DNA from: Branchiostoma floridae | Taxonomy: Eukaryota; Chordata; Leptocardii; Amphioxiformes; Branchiostomatidae | Direction of reading: 5' to 3' | NCBI RefSeq assembly: GCF_000003815.2 | Contig: NC_049980.1 | Span: forward strand, 15,149,168 to 15,199,624 | Length of the DNA: 50,457 nt | Shown here: positions 22,783-34,300 of the stretch, one piece after another | Layout of the letters: each line of letters opens with the position of its first letter | Numbering within the stretch: position 1 is the stretch's first letter | The notes under the pieces: model-generated | Told to the model about the DNA's origin: nothing | The model's input: the letters and a program-made list of their open reading frames with translations, nothing else | Databases searched by the model: none | Program-made: the position numbers and the translations under genes

Positions 22783-24198
22783 ATGGCCGTGATGACAGAC
22801 GTGCACGAGGCAGCGGCGATAGGGGATAACGACACGCTGGAGGAGATGGTGGACAGTGGGCGGGACATTAACGTCAAGGACCCGGAGTGGGACGACAGGA
22901 CTCCTCTACACTGGGCGGCTTACAAAGGTGCAGTAATCATTATATGCCCTGGCACGATCCTAGCCAGACTGCACAGGATGCAAATTGATATTTGCATACA
23001 ATGCTGGTTGAGCCAAAACATTTTTCATGGGTCAAGATTCTACCCAGCTCAAATTTTCATTGACATTGACGGAAAATTCTAATATGAATCATTTTTTTAA
23101 ATTCCCTCGTATAATGCGAGAAATGCCATTGCCAAATTTACACGTTCCAAGGAGTGGTTTATTCAAATTTGGACATTTCTATATCCCGGTATTTATGTAT
23201 AGGGCACCATGTCTTTACCCACTGATTTTGCCCGCCATAATAGTTGAAGAGAATGTGCATTTTCTATCAAACGCTGCAATTTTGTCAAATGACGGAAAGA
23301 CACTGGCTATGATCTCCGAACACAATAACACACATGTTTATATCTAATATACTTTGAATTCAGGCCACGGAGAGAGTGTCCGCTTGTTGCTAGACAGCGG
23401 TGCGAAGCCGTACATGAGGACGACCACTGGCTGGACGCCGGCGCACTTTGCCGCGGAGATGGGTCGTCTCAGCATCCTCCGCGTCCTGCACTCCATGAAC
23501 GCACCGATCGACAGAAAGGACCAGTTCGGAGACACGCCCCTCAGACTAGCAGAAATCTACGGACATAAAGAATGCGTGACATTCCTTCAGAGGTCGGTAG
23601 ATTGTTACATTATGAAGATAATTGAGAGAATAGTTCATTCGTATGCTCAGGTAACGATTGCAACGCGCTGTATTGAATCTATTAAATCAAATGGTATCTG
23701 CAGCCCTTTTTCCTAATCTTGTCTACTATCTACTGCATAGATGGAATTGGCACGTGACGAGCACACGTGCGTGACAATTGGTAGAACAAAACCCAGAACT
23801 ACAATTGTTTGTGCTCACACTTTAGGGAAACGTGTTGACACACTGAACCAATCTTCTCAGTGGAGCTCGAGGGCTTGAATGTGTTTGTCTACAAAATCAA
23901 AACCCCAGAAGATATCGGTTAGCACGATATCGAGAGCTCATAGATTGCAACTCAAATCATATTTACCTGAGGTGTAATCCAGGATCTTCAGTGAGGAAAC
24001 GATGACCAGGATGTTTGTTTTCACCTTTACAGTGCCACACAGGAAGTTGCAGAAAAGAATCGACAAGCAATCAGGAAAGGGCTGTCCATCATTGAGGAAG
24101 ACGACGAAGAATGGATGGCGACGCAGAAGAAAAAGGGCAAGAATCAGAATTCAAACTCCCCAGACGATGAAAGGTCATTGGACAGCTTTAGGAGATAG
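22783..24198 (+). CDS. ankrd66: Ankyrin repeat domain-containing protein 66
   Basis: Three exons, 22783-22927, 23364-23592 and 24033-24198, with GT-AG junctions in phase, giving 179 aa. Three ankyrin repeats carry the consensus cores RTPLHWAAYKG, WTPAHFAAEMG and DTPLRLAEIYG. A short acidic then lysine-rich tail (IIEEDDEEWMATQKKKG) follows and ends at TAG. Repeat number, order, intermediate sequences and the DE-W tail match vertebrate ANKRD66, a small protein of unclear function. The ATG at 22783 gives MAVMTDVHEAAAIGD, aligned with the N-terminus of the family; the upstream open frame has no family similarity. Exon 1's donor is GTGCAG, slightly weak. Confidence 0.88.
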
Positions 24199-25553
24199 CC
24201 TTCAGTTACTTGCTCTTCAATCATTACAAGGAATTTTTTGTTGTAAAATTAATGGGTGTATTTATTTTAAGCTCTATATATGTAAAGTATGTTGAGCTCT
24301 AAGCAATATATTATAGAAGAATTTAACTCCAATGTATTAGAAGTACCAAACGAATTACATGTATCTTCTCTGCATATTACTGGAGAGGATATGGTGATGA
24401 GAACATACAGAAAGGCAAAATGTACGGCATTAGCCAACAAATGCACTTTAACTTATATATCCCGTGTTTGTTCCTAAAATTGGTTATGCAATTACATGAT
24501 GATGATGAATTACATTTAAAAAGTATCATGTATATGTATGTAGTGCTATGCCTATGAAGAAGACCTAGTTAAGAAGCATTGCGTGCCTCTGAGAATACAT
24601 ATGTATGTGTAGATATGCTTCTATGTTTATGAGGATTGGGAGACATATATTTCCCAAAGTCACCAGACATCCATGGAACATTTTGCCTTCATATAAATGT
24701 TTGTGTACATACATCTGTGTTATCTGTAGTAATGTGTTACTTTGTGGCCTCATTTTCATGAGGTGACTTAGGCAAACACCAACCCAGCAATATGTATGCT
24801 GCTAGCATTTCCTGTATTTCTTGTCAAGTCTAACAAGTTCATGGCCATTGTCAATCACTAGAGTCTTTTAGTCTCAATTTACCATATTTAGTATAGGTCA
24901 CTGGAAAAACAGTAGAAATTGGCCACACAGACAGACAACTTGCCAGAGGAGTTAGCTGACCAGAAGAGTACAGCTTGCAACCGTGAAGAGGGAAATGTTA
25001 GTCTCTACCAGACTGACATGACTATGCTGGGAGAAAAAAACTTGCCAGGGGAGTTTGGTACCAAGTAGGAGTTGGTCTGGCGTATAGGGGAAACATGAAC
25101 CTAAGCGTGGACTGTCTCCTCTGGCGAATTTTCTGATTTTTCCGAATTCGCACCTCCGTAGAAAGGCCTGGTGGAGGTTAGGGAAATGTAACCTTCCCGC
25201 AGATTGACTCTGCTGGCCAATTACTCCCCTTTTTGCCGAATTCTATTATCCATACCCCTATAGACAGGCCCTGTCAATGAGAGGAATCTTAAGCAAAACC
25301 TGAGGCACATTCGCTGAGCGAGATGACAGTCTTACAATCAGTATTTATTTCATGAACCACATATAGAGATTCAACATACATCAGAGCATCAAGATATTGA
25401 TATGATACAGGTAAGTAATGGCACAAGTTTAGTGACTCAAACAAAATCATCATATGGCTTTCCTATATGGTACTTGATTAAGGATTTAGTACATCTCATG
25501 TTACAACAGTCCATTTTATCACAGGGTGAATCTGATTCTCCTCCCTGATCTTC
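24199..25553. other. Convergent intergenic region between ankrd66 and mterf4
   Basis: 3' flanks of two convergent genes. A minus-strand AATAAA (25349-25344), 205 bp past the mterf4 stop, is a good poly(A) candidate. About 24890-25330 looks like old repeat sequence (AGAGGAGTT and GGCCAATT-type blocks), not assignable. No gene seen. Confidence 0.45.
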
Positions 25554-27463
25554 TCATCTCTCTGTTGTCTCGTCATCTGTCTCCTCATCAGTATCCTCAT
25601 CTGTCTCAACTTCTGTATCCTCATCTGTGTCCTCAGAGTCATCATCAGAACTAGACATGTCACTTGTATCAACATCTGTCTCTCTCTCTTGTTCCAGAAG
25701 GGACACAAATGTTGCATACTCCTCATAACTGGCAAAAGCAACCTTAAAAAGACAAGAATCAAGTCATCGATTATTGTTAATTCAATTTTCAATGGAAGTG
25801 CCTATATGTGTGTACTAATGATCTATATGATTAGAACTGAAAGTAACAAGAAGCTGGCAATTTTGCCACATACTAGTATACATTCATATATGGTAGCACA
25901 TATACCATACAGTATAGCTGTAGCAAATACCAAATCCATGCTCAAGGACAGACAAGATACATTCTAAGGAGAAGTTGATACCTGAGTGAGAAATTCCTTA
26001 GTTGTAGTTGCCAGTATGTCCCTTAGGTGAGGATTAGGTTTCTTGGTCTTACCCTTTTTGTCTGGGGGCTGGTACATGCCTCTGTAGATCAACAAAATTG
26101 CAATAAAACCCCTCAATTATACAAATGTATGTCATAAATTCAATTTCCTATCAAACAACAATGGATATACTCTGATTTTGGCAGTGAAAGATTGTTGATT
26201 TTGCTTTCATGCTACCCACTGTAGTTTGATAATCTCCAAGCAGATCCTTTGGTGCCATATTATAGTATCAAGTCTGGCCAAGGAGTATAGCCCGCCAAAG
26301 AGAGCTTTTGATACTATCTACTAATATAAAGTGGGTAGCATGAAGGCCAAGCCAACAATCTTTTACTGCCAAAATAAAAGTATTGCCATTGTTCAAATGT
26401 AGAAACTAGCAGTCCATACAAGTGTAGTGTCATGTTGTACTAACCTCCTTTCCAGAAACATGTGTCTGCTCCTGATGTGTTGCCATTTGTGTCTGAACAG
26501 GAATGCTTTCACCATGTCTCCCCTTGTAGACCCCATGGCAAGGAATGCATACTGAAAAAGTAGCTCTGCATGCTCTGGTGTCTCCAACAAAACCACTGGA
26601 GTTGTGGTTAGGATGGTTTGCACTTGTGCAGTTTTGAACTGACAGTTCTCCTTCAGGACTGCTACTACTCTTCTCACCTTGGATACTGACAGTGTTAGAA
26701 CCGATGGACACTTCAAAATCATCTTGGCTACATTCTCTACACTTGACACATATTTCTGCAGATTTTGTACCTTCCTTTTCAAATCTGTTGGCTGTTCTCT
26801 TAAAATCTCTGGATGGGTACTTAGAAGATCCATAACTTTATTCTTACTTATATCTAAGTACAAGAACTGCCCAAAGACTTCTTTTACTTTATCCTCTGGA
26901 CTGAAAAGGAGGTGTGCATTTGTTGTCATGAAGTGGTAGATCTGTTTCTGAGTACAGCCAATTTCCAACAGGCAACTGACCCAGAATATTACACTATCCC
27001 GTATGCGTAGATCTTGGATTTTCTGCGAGATATTTTGAGTCTCCTCAATACATGTAAGAATAGATGAAACCAGTTCTTCAGTTGTTTGCGAGTCTCGTGC
27101 GTCTTCCATCTCTGGTTCTTTTCCTTTACATGTAACTTCAGAGTGTTTTAGAGCTGAAGGCATGAACAAGCTTGGCTGAGGTTTTGCACATTTGATGGCA
27201 TCTTTGGAACATATTGTCCATAGGGGTGAATTGCTTTCCTTTCTTAAAAAAGACCGACAAGAAAGCCTTTGTGTACTGTGAAGCATAACTGGCTGATTAA
27301 GACAAAGTACTTGCCTATGATTTGCTGTATTAAAAGACTGTAGGCTACATATAGGTAGGAAACATCTTCTGGCATGAAACATCCTGGAGAGAAGTTGATG
27401 GGCACCAGGCACAAAGACTCTGGTTCCACGAAGAGCATTCCCATAAGTGTAGAGCAGGATCAT
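25554..27463 (-). CDS. mterf4: Mitochondrial transcription termination factor 4 (mTERF domain protein)
   Basis: MTERF4 binds mitochondrial rRNA with NSUN4 and is needed for large-subunit assembly. Exons 26445-27463, 25982-26081 and 25554-25742 join in phase to 435 aa. The N-terminus (from MILLYTYGNALRGTRVFV) is rich in Arg/Ser and lacks acidic residues, as expected of a mitochondrial presequence. Residues of about 150-335 are mTERF helical repeats. The segment YAFLAMGSTRGDMVKAFLF, the following RSRHMFLERRGMYQPPDKKG, and the very acidic Asp/Glu/Thr C-terminal tail distinguish MTERF4 from MTERF1-3. The start is the first ATG and the upstream boundary is uncertain. Intron 1 carries a 211-bp MITE. 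The gene is head-to-head with the glutaredoxin-DEP-DUF547 gene. Confidence 0.92.
26168..26382. mobile_element. 211-bp MITE with TA target duplication
   Basis: Body 26170-26380, bounded by TA. The inverted ends CTCTGATTTTGGCAGTGAAAG and the complement of the right end agree over about 28 bp with few mismatches, and further pairing (TGCTACCCACT / AGTGGGTAGCA) extends the palindrome to about 50 bp. TA duplication suggests Tc1/mariner mobilisation. Related fragments (CTTTTGATACTATC) occur near 41850. Confidence 0.78.
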
Positions 27464-28397
27464 GACTAAATACTAGACGTATAACTGTAACCTGTAAAGC
27501 AGAAAAAGACTCAACAATTAATATCCTGAAGTGTGTAAGTAGAAATGTACATGACAGCAAGGAGGTTGAAAAAAGGAACCTCCTTGGTGACAGCCTTGCC
27601 TGAAAGGCACATTAACATGGAAAAGTGAGTTATTGTTCAATGTATTCACAAGAAAAAAGCCACATCCAGAAAAGCAAGATAACATATTAGTAAGCATTCC
27701 CAATCAATATATACTAGATGTTGTACATGCATTGTGCATTTTAAATCGATATGAAAGGAAAGATATGCGTCAGCAGTGTAACCTCAGACTGTTTTCCAAA
27801 AATGATGGGAACCCAATAAATTTTCTTCGCGATTCATATCATCTAGCCACCTCTGATCTACTGGCGTATAACTTGAACTATTCTAACCAAAAAAGATATG
27901 TGTGTACTATGTGTACCTTCCTACCTCACTATCTGCGAATATTCAGACGAAGCAACAAATATTCGGAGCAAAATAAATACAATTTTTACCTCCGGACCAC
28001 ATGGGATGTGTGACCTAAGTCGCCATGTTGTTAGGTCAGAGGTCAAGGAACGGACTATTAAGTCATCTTGTGGGGACTGCGATTATTTACAGTCAACAGC
28101 CTTTACCAAAAGAACCTTTACATCCATATCCATAAATATGTTGGGATAGATAACTAGAGTAAAAGTAAAAAAAAGTATTCTATGTAACGTTACACTGTCC
28201 TTAGCCTTGATCGCATATCATTTTTTTTTATGTGAATGACTCAATGAGTCTTATCACAATGGAATATTCCAAAGCCGTCTAAGTGCTCCATTTCCGTGAA
28301 TCCCGGATTTCCGCACATCACACACAGTGGAGTATAGCCTCAAGTTATACTCGGCAAAACCTGCGTTATATATTCTGACAGGGAGTTATCAAACACC
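27464..28397. promoter_or_regulatory. Head-to-head promoter region of mterf4 and the Grx-DEP-DUF547 gene
   Basis: 934 bp separate the two start codons. Visible elements: a hairpin repeat (27558-27587), a perfect DR1 nuclear-receptor element AGGTCA-G-AGGTCA (28033-28045), and an AP-1-containing palindrome GACTCAATGAGTC (28238-28250). No TATA box is evident. Open frames here are not supported as genes. Confidence 0.5.
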
Positions 28398-31300
28398 ATG
28401 GAACTGAAGGGGAGAGTGTTGGTGTACTCTATAGTGGGTTGCCCACACTGTATCCGCGCTAAAAACTATTTGGAACAGCTGGGTCTACCTTACACAGACG
28501 TCTCACTGGATAAGTACCCTCAGGTGACAATGACTTTCCATGACATGTTTACATCTAGCCACTGTAAATAAGTCGTTACCAATGGGTATTATGTCAGCAT
28601 GCACCAATCCAGCCCCTTAGACTTAGAGCATAAGGACTTAGTTATCACTGATTGCAAGGCAAGGTGATATAATGTGGATACCAGGGTTTGTTACATGAGA
28701 AAATTATTTATATTTGTATACGGCTATAAAAAAGCTAATAAAAAATTGGAAAAAGATTATTCACTGCTCCTTTTATCAGACCAAACCTTTTTTTTCAGGA
28801 ACACACCCACGGTGACCCCCCATAAACTTTGTAGTATTGTCCACATGAATTGACTGTGCATTTACCAGTATTAACGGTACTGGTTTGTCATATTGTTAGA
28901 AAATAAAATGTAAGAAAAACACTGTATTATCTAACCCATAGTGTCGAGAAGAGGTGCGAACGAGAACTGGAAAGAACACAGTCCCACAGATCTTCTTCAA
29001 CGCCATCCATGTTGGGGGCAATGAAGAGCTGCAGAAACTGGTAGGTCTGGTTATCACTGACATTAGTGATGTCTAAAGAGTTATTGCTTGAAAGTGTTTT
29101 AAAAAGTTAGATGTTATTAACATGTATGTTACTCTTGTAACAGTGGTGTTCAAATGCCGCTTACAGTCCTTGCCCAAGGGCTCTAGAGCTTTTGTGGCGA
29201 CAACGATAGCGGTCACGATTTGTAATCCGCCACCCCGGGTTTGATCCCGGGTGTTGGCATGTTTGTTTCTTTCTGTTCTTACTTGCCCCTCTCAATTTCT
29301 ATAATGGTTCCCACGCCGGCCCTGTGAGTAACAGGCTACCGGATGTGCCACACTGTGAGTAACAGGCTACCGGATGTGCCACACTGTGAGTAACAGGCTA
29401 AGATGTGCCACACAGAGATATCGATCTCGGAGATTCGAGGACGAATCTTGAAAAGAAAAGGGGGAGTAGTGTACCAGTGGTGTTCAAATACCACCTACCG
29501 TCCTTGCCCAAGGGCTCTAGAGCTTTTGTAGCGACAGCGATAGCGGTCACGATTTGCAATCCGCCGCCCCGGGTTCGATCCCGGGTGTTGGCATGTTTGT
29601 TTCTTTCTGTTCTTACATAAACCGGTCCCCATTTTAACTGGACCCAGTTGAAAAGTGGCTGAAATGAATTGTATATTTTCCAGAGTGATGAAGAGCTTCA
29701 GGAGCTGATCAAAGATGTACAAGAGAAGGAGCCCCCACCTGATGCTCCTGTTCCACCTGACCCTCTCACAGCTGAAGATGACGAAGGTATGGTCAGGTGC
29801 CCAGAGCAGGCTTCTAATACAAGTTTCAGCAATGCAGCTGATATAGTATCGAGGTACTGGCTTGAGGATGACAGCATTTCTTTGCCTCTGTGATTTAAGA
29901 CCTGATGTAGCGCTATTTTTCAGCACTCCAATATCCTCTGAGTTGCAACTGTGTTAGCTACAAGTTGTCTAAGGCTTAGGTCACATTTCCAAAGCAGGGC
30001 CTGGCCGGGCAGCTTTCGGGAGCAAAAATAATGATATAAAATACATCAAAATACACAAAATGTCAAATAAGATTCATGGGCATGATTTGTGTATACTTCT
30101 AGGTATACATTTTAATTTTTCGTTTCTTAAAACATCCTGGCCGGGCCCCGCTTTGGAAATGTGACCTAAGCCTAAGAAAGTAAGATATTTTCCATGCAAA
30201 TGTTGCCATGTAGAAATAACCCCCTTTATGGATAATGGGATAGTCCGGGCCGACGCGCATGCGTCGGGGGAGTAGCCGGGAAAAGGAATAAACATCAATT
30301 CACGTCGTTTCAACTCCAGTCTCCTAGTCGCTCTTGTGTCACCTCTGGGCTCCCTAAACATCATCTAAAGTGGACAGAACGAGGGTAACAAAATGGAGGT
30401 TCTACCGAGATCAAAAGTTCCAGGAAAAACGGAGCGGATGGCGCGGTAACAACCTGTGAAGTTTGAGAGAAGCGGCAAGAGAGAAAGGTCGTCTGACGGA
30501 AGTTCCCGCCGAAACGGTCACGTGACGCGACGGAACGTGGGACGAGAGGTCAGAGGTTAGTGTCTCAAGTATCACAACAAACATGGCCGCCTCCATGAGA
30601 CGAGAATAAGTGGGGAGGGCGACCGTACCGATAAGAACTGTTGTTGTGGGAAGAGATACAAAGGGAAGAATGGCGCAAGGTGGAATCAAAATGGAATCGG
30701 TAGAGGAGTTAACAAGATCAGTGGAAGAATTCCTACGTCCAAAACAGTCCACAACATCTGATGTGAAGCCTAAGAGACAGTCTGATATGACGAAACCTAG
30801 CGACCTTCCACAGTTAAGCGGGCCTTATCCCCTCCATTCCCAGACGCCACCAGGGCTCCAGCTGAATAAGAATAGTGTTGAAGTCACCGTGAAAGAGTTG
30901 GTTGATGCCACTACTCACCTAGCAAATGTTGTCACGGGGTGTTGCACAGAGGTTAAGAAATTAGGAGGAAGGTTGGACCACCTGGAGTCACCTGAGGGGA
31001 TTGACACTGTAAGAAAGACCCTATGGAACACTAACACTCGATCAGTTGCTGGAGGGGTTGACACTGTCAGGAAGACCCACTGGAAGACTAACACTAGACC
31101 AGCTGCACCTCACCATGTGAGCAGGAAGGAGTTCAAAATAATCGGCCAAGTGGGTACCCTCAGCTTCAAGTCCCTCACGTACCAGGTCAACAGTGGCCTG
31201 AAGCAGGGATATACAGAGGAGGAGGTCGTAGACGCGGTGATTAGAGCCATCCCAGCAGAATCAGCCCTCCGTTCTTACCTGGAAGGTAAGGAAATGGACC

Positions 31301-34300
31301 TGGAGACAGTCGAGCAGGTGGTGAAGGCCCAGTGTCCACAGTGTACAGCTACTGACCTGTATCGTAAGCTGAGCATGGGGAAACAGGCAAACGAGGAGTC
31401 TCCCCAGAACTTCCTGATGAGAATGATGGATCTGAGGGACCGAGTTATAGAGGCTAATGAAGAAGAAGACGAGTTGTACAGCGCAGGTCTTGTGCAGGCC
31501 ATGTTCCTGCGGGCAGTCCTGACTGGCCTGAGTGATGATGCAATCAGGCTGGAAATACAGCCTCACCTCGACCGGAAGTGTGGGACCACGGATGTTGAGC
31601 TGTTGGAGAAAGTGGGCAGGGCAGTGATTGACAAGCAGGAGAGAGAGGAGAAGAAGAGAAGTGCTGCCAGAGTAAACACTACAGATACAAATACTACTCG
31701 TACTGGGATCAATGTGGTGACAGCAAGACCAAGAAGGCTGTGCGACCAATGCTGGCAGGCGCGCGCAGAGAGATGCAACCACTGCTTCGTGTGTGGAAGA
31801 ACCAACCACCAAGCCAGGGAATGCCGTAGTCAGGCTGCTCCCCGGGGAAACGAGTCCAGGGCCCTCCCAACGGACGGGGAGTAGCCCTGAAGAACACCAC
31901 GCAGTCCCACCACCCAGGCCATGCAGGCAGTGGATCAAGGAGATGCCACATGGATAAGTGCTATCACTACGAACATTGACAGTCTACCACCTGAAGACAA
32001 GAGTGCAAGTATAGGACCATTGAGCAAGAAGGAGATCGGTGAAGCGCAACGTCGGGACTCGGCCATTAGAAAGGTGATAGAGCTGAAAGAAGGGGGGAGG
32101 AATCCCACTACCCGAGAGAGGCAAGACAACTCAATTGGTACAAGAGAATACATGCGGGAGTGGAAAAAGCTGCAGATCGATGATGAGGGCATTCTCCGCC
32201 GGAGAGCTGGTCCAGTACTGCAAGTAGTGCTCCCGAAGGAATATAGAAACATTGTGTACCAAGAACTACATGACAAAATGGGCCATCTGGGAGCAGACAG
32301 GGTTGTCAGCCTGGCAAGACAACGGTTCTACTGGCCAAAGATGCAGAGAGACATAGTTGAATACTGTACCTCCAAGTGTCAGTGCATTAAGCGCCGGAAG
32401 CCAAACATTCCAGACAAAGCCCCACTTACTAACATCATCACCACTGAGCCGCTACAACTGGTGTCCATTGACTATGTCCACCTTGAAAGGAGCAAAGGTG
32501 GCTACGAGTACATTTTGGTGGTTGTGGACCATTTCACACGGTTCGCTCAAGCATATGCAACCAGGAACAAGTCAGGGAGAACAGCGGCAGAGAAGCTCTT
32601 TAATGACTTCATTCCTAGATTTGGGTACCCTCTCAAGATTCACCATGACCAGGGAGCAGAGTTTGAAAATAGGTTGTTTCAACGCCTACATCAGCTGAGT
32701 GGAGTGTCGCCCTCGAGAACAACTCCGTATCACCCCCAGGGAAATGGTCAGGTGGAGAGGTTTAATCGGACTTTGCTAGCGATGTTACGTGCTCTCCCAG
32801 AATCCCAGAAAACAGATTGGAAGGCGTCTCTTAACAAAGTGGTTCATGCGTACAACTGCACCCGACATGAGAGCACTGGGTATTCGCCTCACTTTCTGTT
32901 GTATGGACATCACCCCCGCCTGCCAGTGGACCTTATGTTCGGGATTGAAGACAAGGAGAATGAGGTTCAATCATATCCTGAGTATGCCAAGAAATGGAAA
33001 CGTGGCATGCAGGAGGCCTACAGGATTGCGAGTCAGCATGCCAGGAAAACAGGTGCAAAAGGGAAGAAGCAGTACGACAGAAGGGTGCACGGTCTCAGTC
33101 TGTCCAGTGGTGACCGGGTCCTTGTTCGAACTATGACGGACAGAGGAGGACCGGGCAAGTTGCGTTCCCACTGGGAGGACAAAGTCCACATCATTGTGAA
33201 GCAGAAGGGGAAAGATATTCCAGTGTATGAGGTACGCCCAGAATGCAGAGAAGGAAGGTCAAGAGTGTTGCATAGAAATATGCTACTACCGTGTGACGGA
33301 CTGCCTCTAGAGGTTCCAGTGGACAAACGAAGCAAAGAGAAAACACCTCAAAGAGAGGACAAGAGGAGTGATAATGAGGAAGAAGAACTTGCAGACAACA
33401 GAGTCGAAATTGGAGCTGAACAAGAAGACCAGAGAGGAAGTACAGGTAGTGAAAGGGATGAAGAAACTGATGTTGAAGTTGAGTCTGAGGACCAGCCCTG
33501 TGTGTCTCAGGGTGCTGAGGATGTTCCAGACCCAGCAGAAGTAGAAGAGAACAGACCAAGACGAAATTCTGTTGAGTCTGAGGACCAGCCCTGTGTGTCT
33601 CAGGGTGCTGAGGATGTTCCAGACCCAGCAGAAGTAGAAGAGAACAGACCAAGACGAAATAGGAGACCACCACAGACTCTCACGTATGATGTAGGTGGCC
33701 AACCGGGCTACTTGAGAGTACCAACGGTGAACACAGTAAATGCAGCAGAGTGGACTGTGGGGACACCATGGCCACTGAACATGTGGAACGCGGGAGCAGG
33801 GCATCCTGGGCAATTATATCAGTCGTGCCTTCACTGTGGACAGTTAATACCGATAATTCGCATGTACGCGCCCAGCTAAGGGGATGGAGTACCTGTTATT
33901 CGTGTGGACTGTGAACTGCTATGGATTATTATTCCAGTGGATTACTATTCTTGTGGATTACCCGCTGTACCAGTGCCGCTGTGCCTGTGGATTACCCGCT
34001 GAATGAGAAGAGTCTCATGGGACAATTATATTGTGGACAGTAAATGCAAGGTTATTGTGGAAAATCATTCCATATTTGAGAGACATGTATGTTGGTTATT
34101 TATAGATAACAAAGAGACTGATGGATTCCAGTTGTGTGGACTCTGCAGGACTTCCAGCTCAGAATTTAGACCAGGCCTAATGTTGTGTTAACTGTTCTAA
34201 AACAGTCAGTACGTTGGAGCTTCTGTTAGTAGCAGTGAAGCCAGTTTATTGAAGATGCTATCTGTGCCAAAGTTAAAGGTGTTATCAGTGCCAAGGTTAA

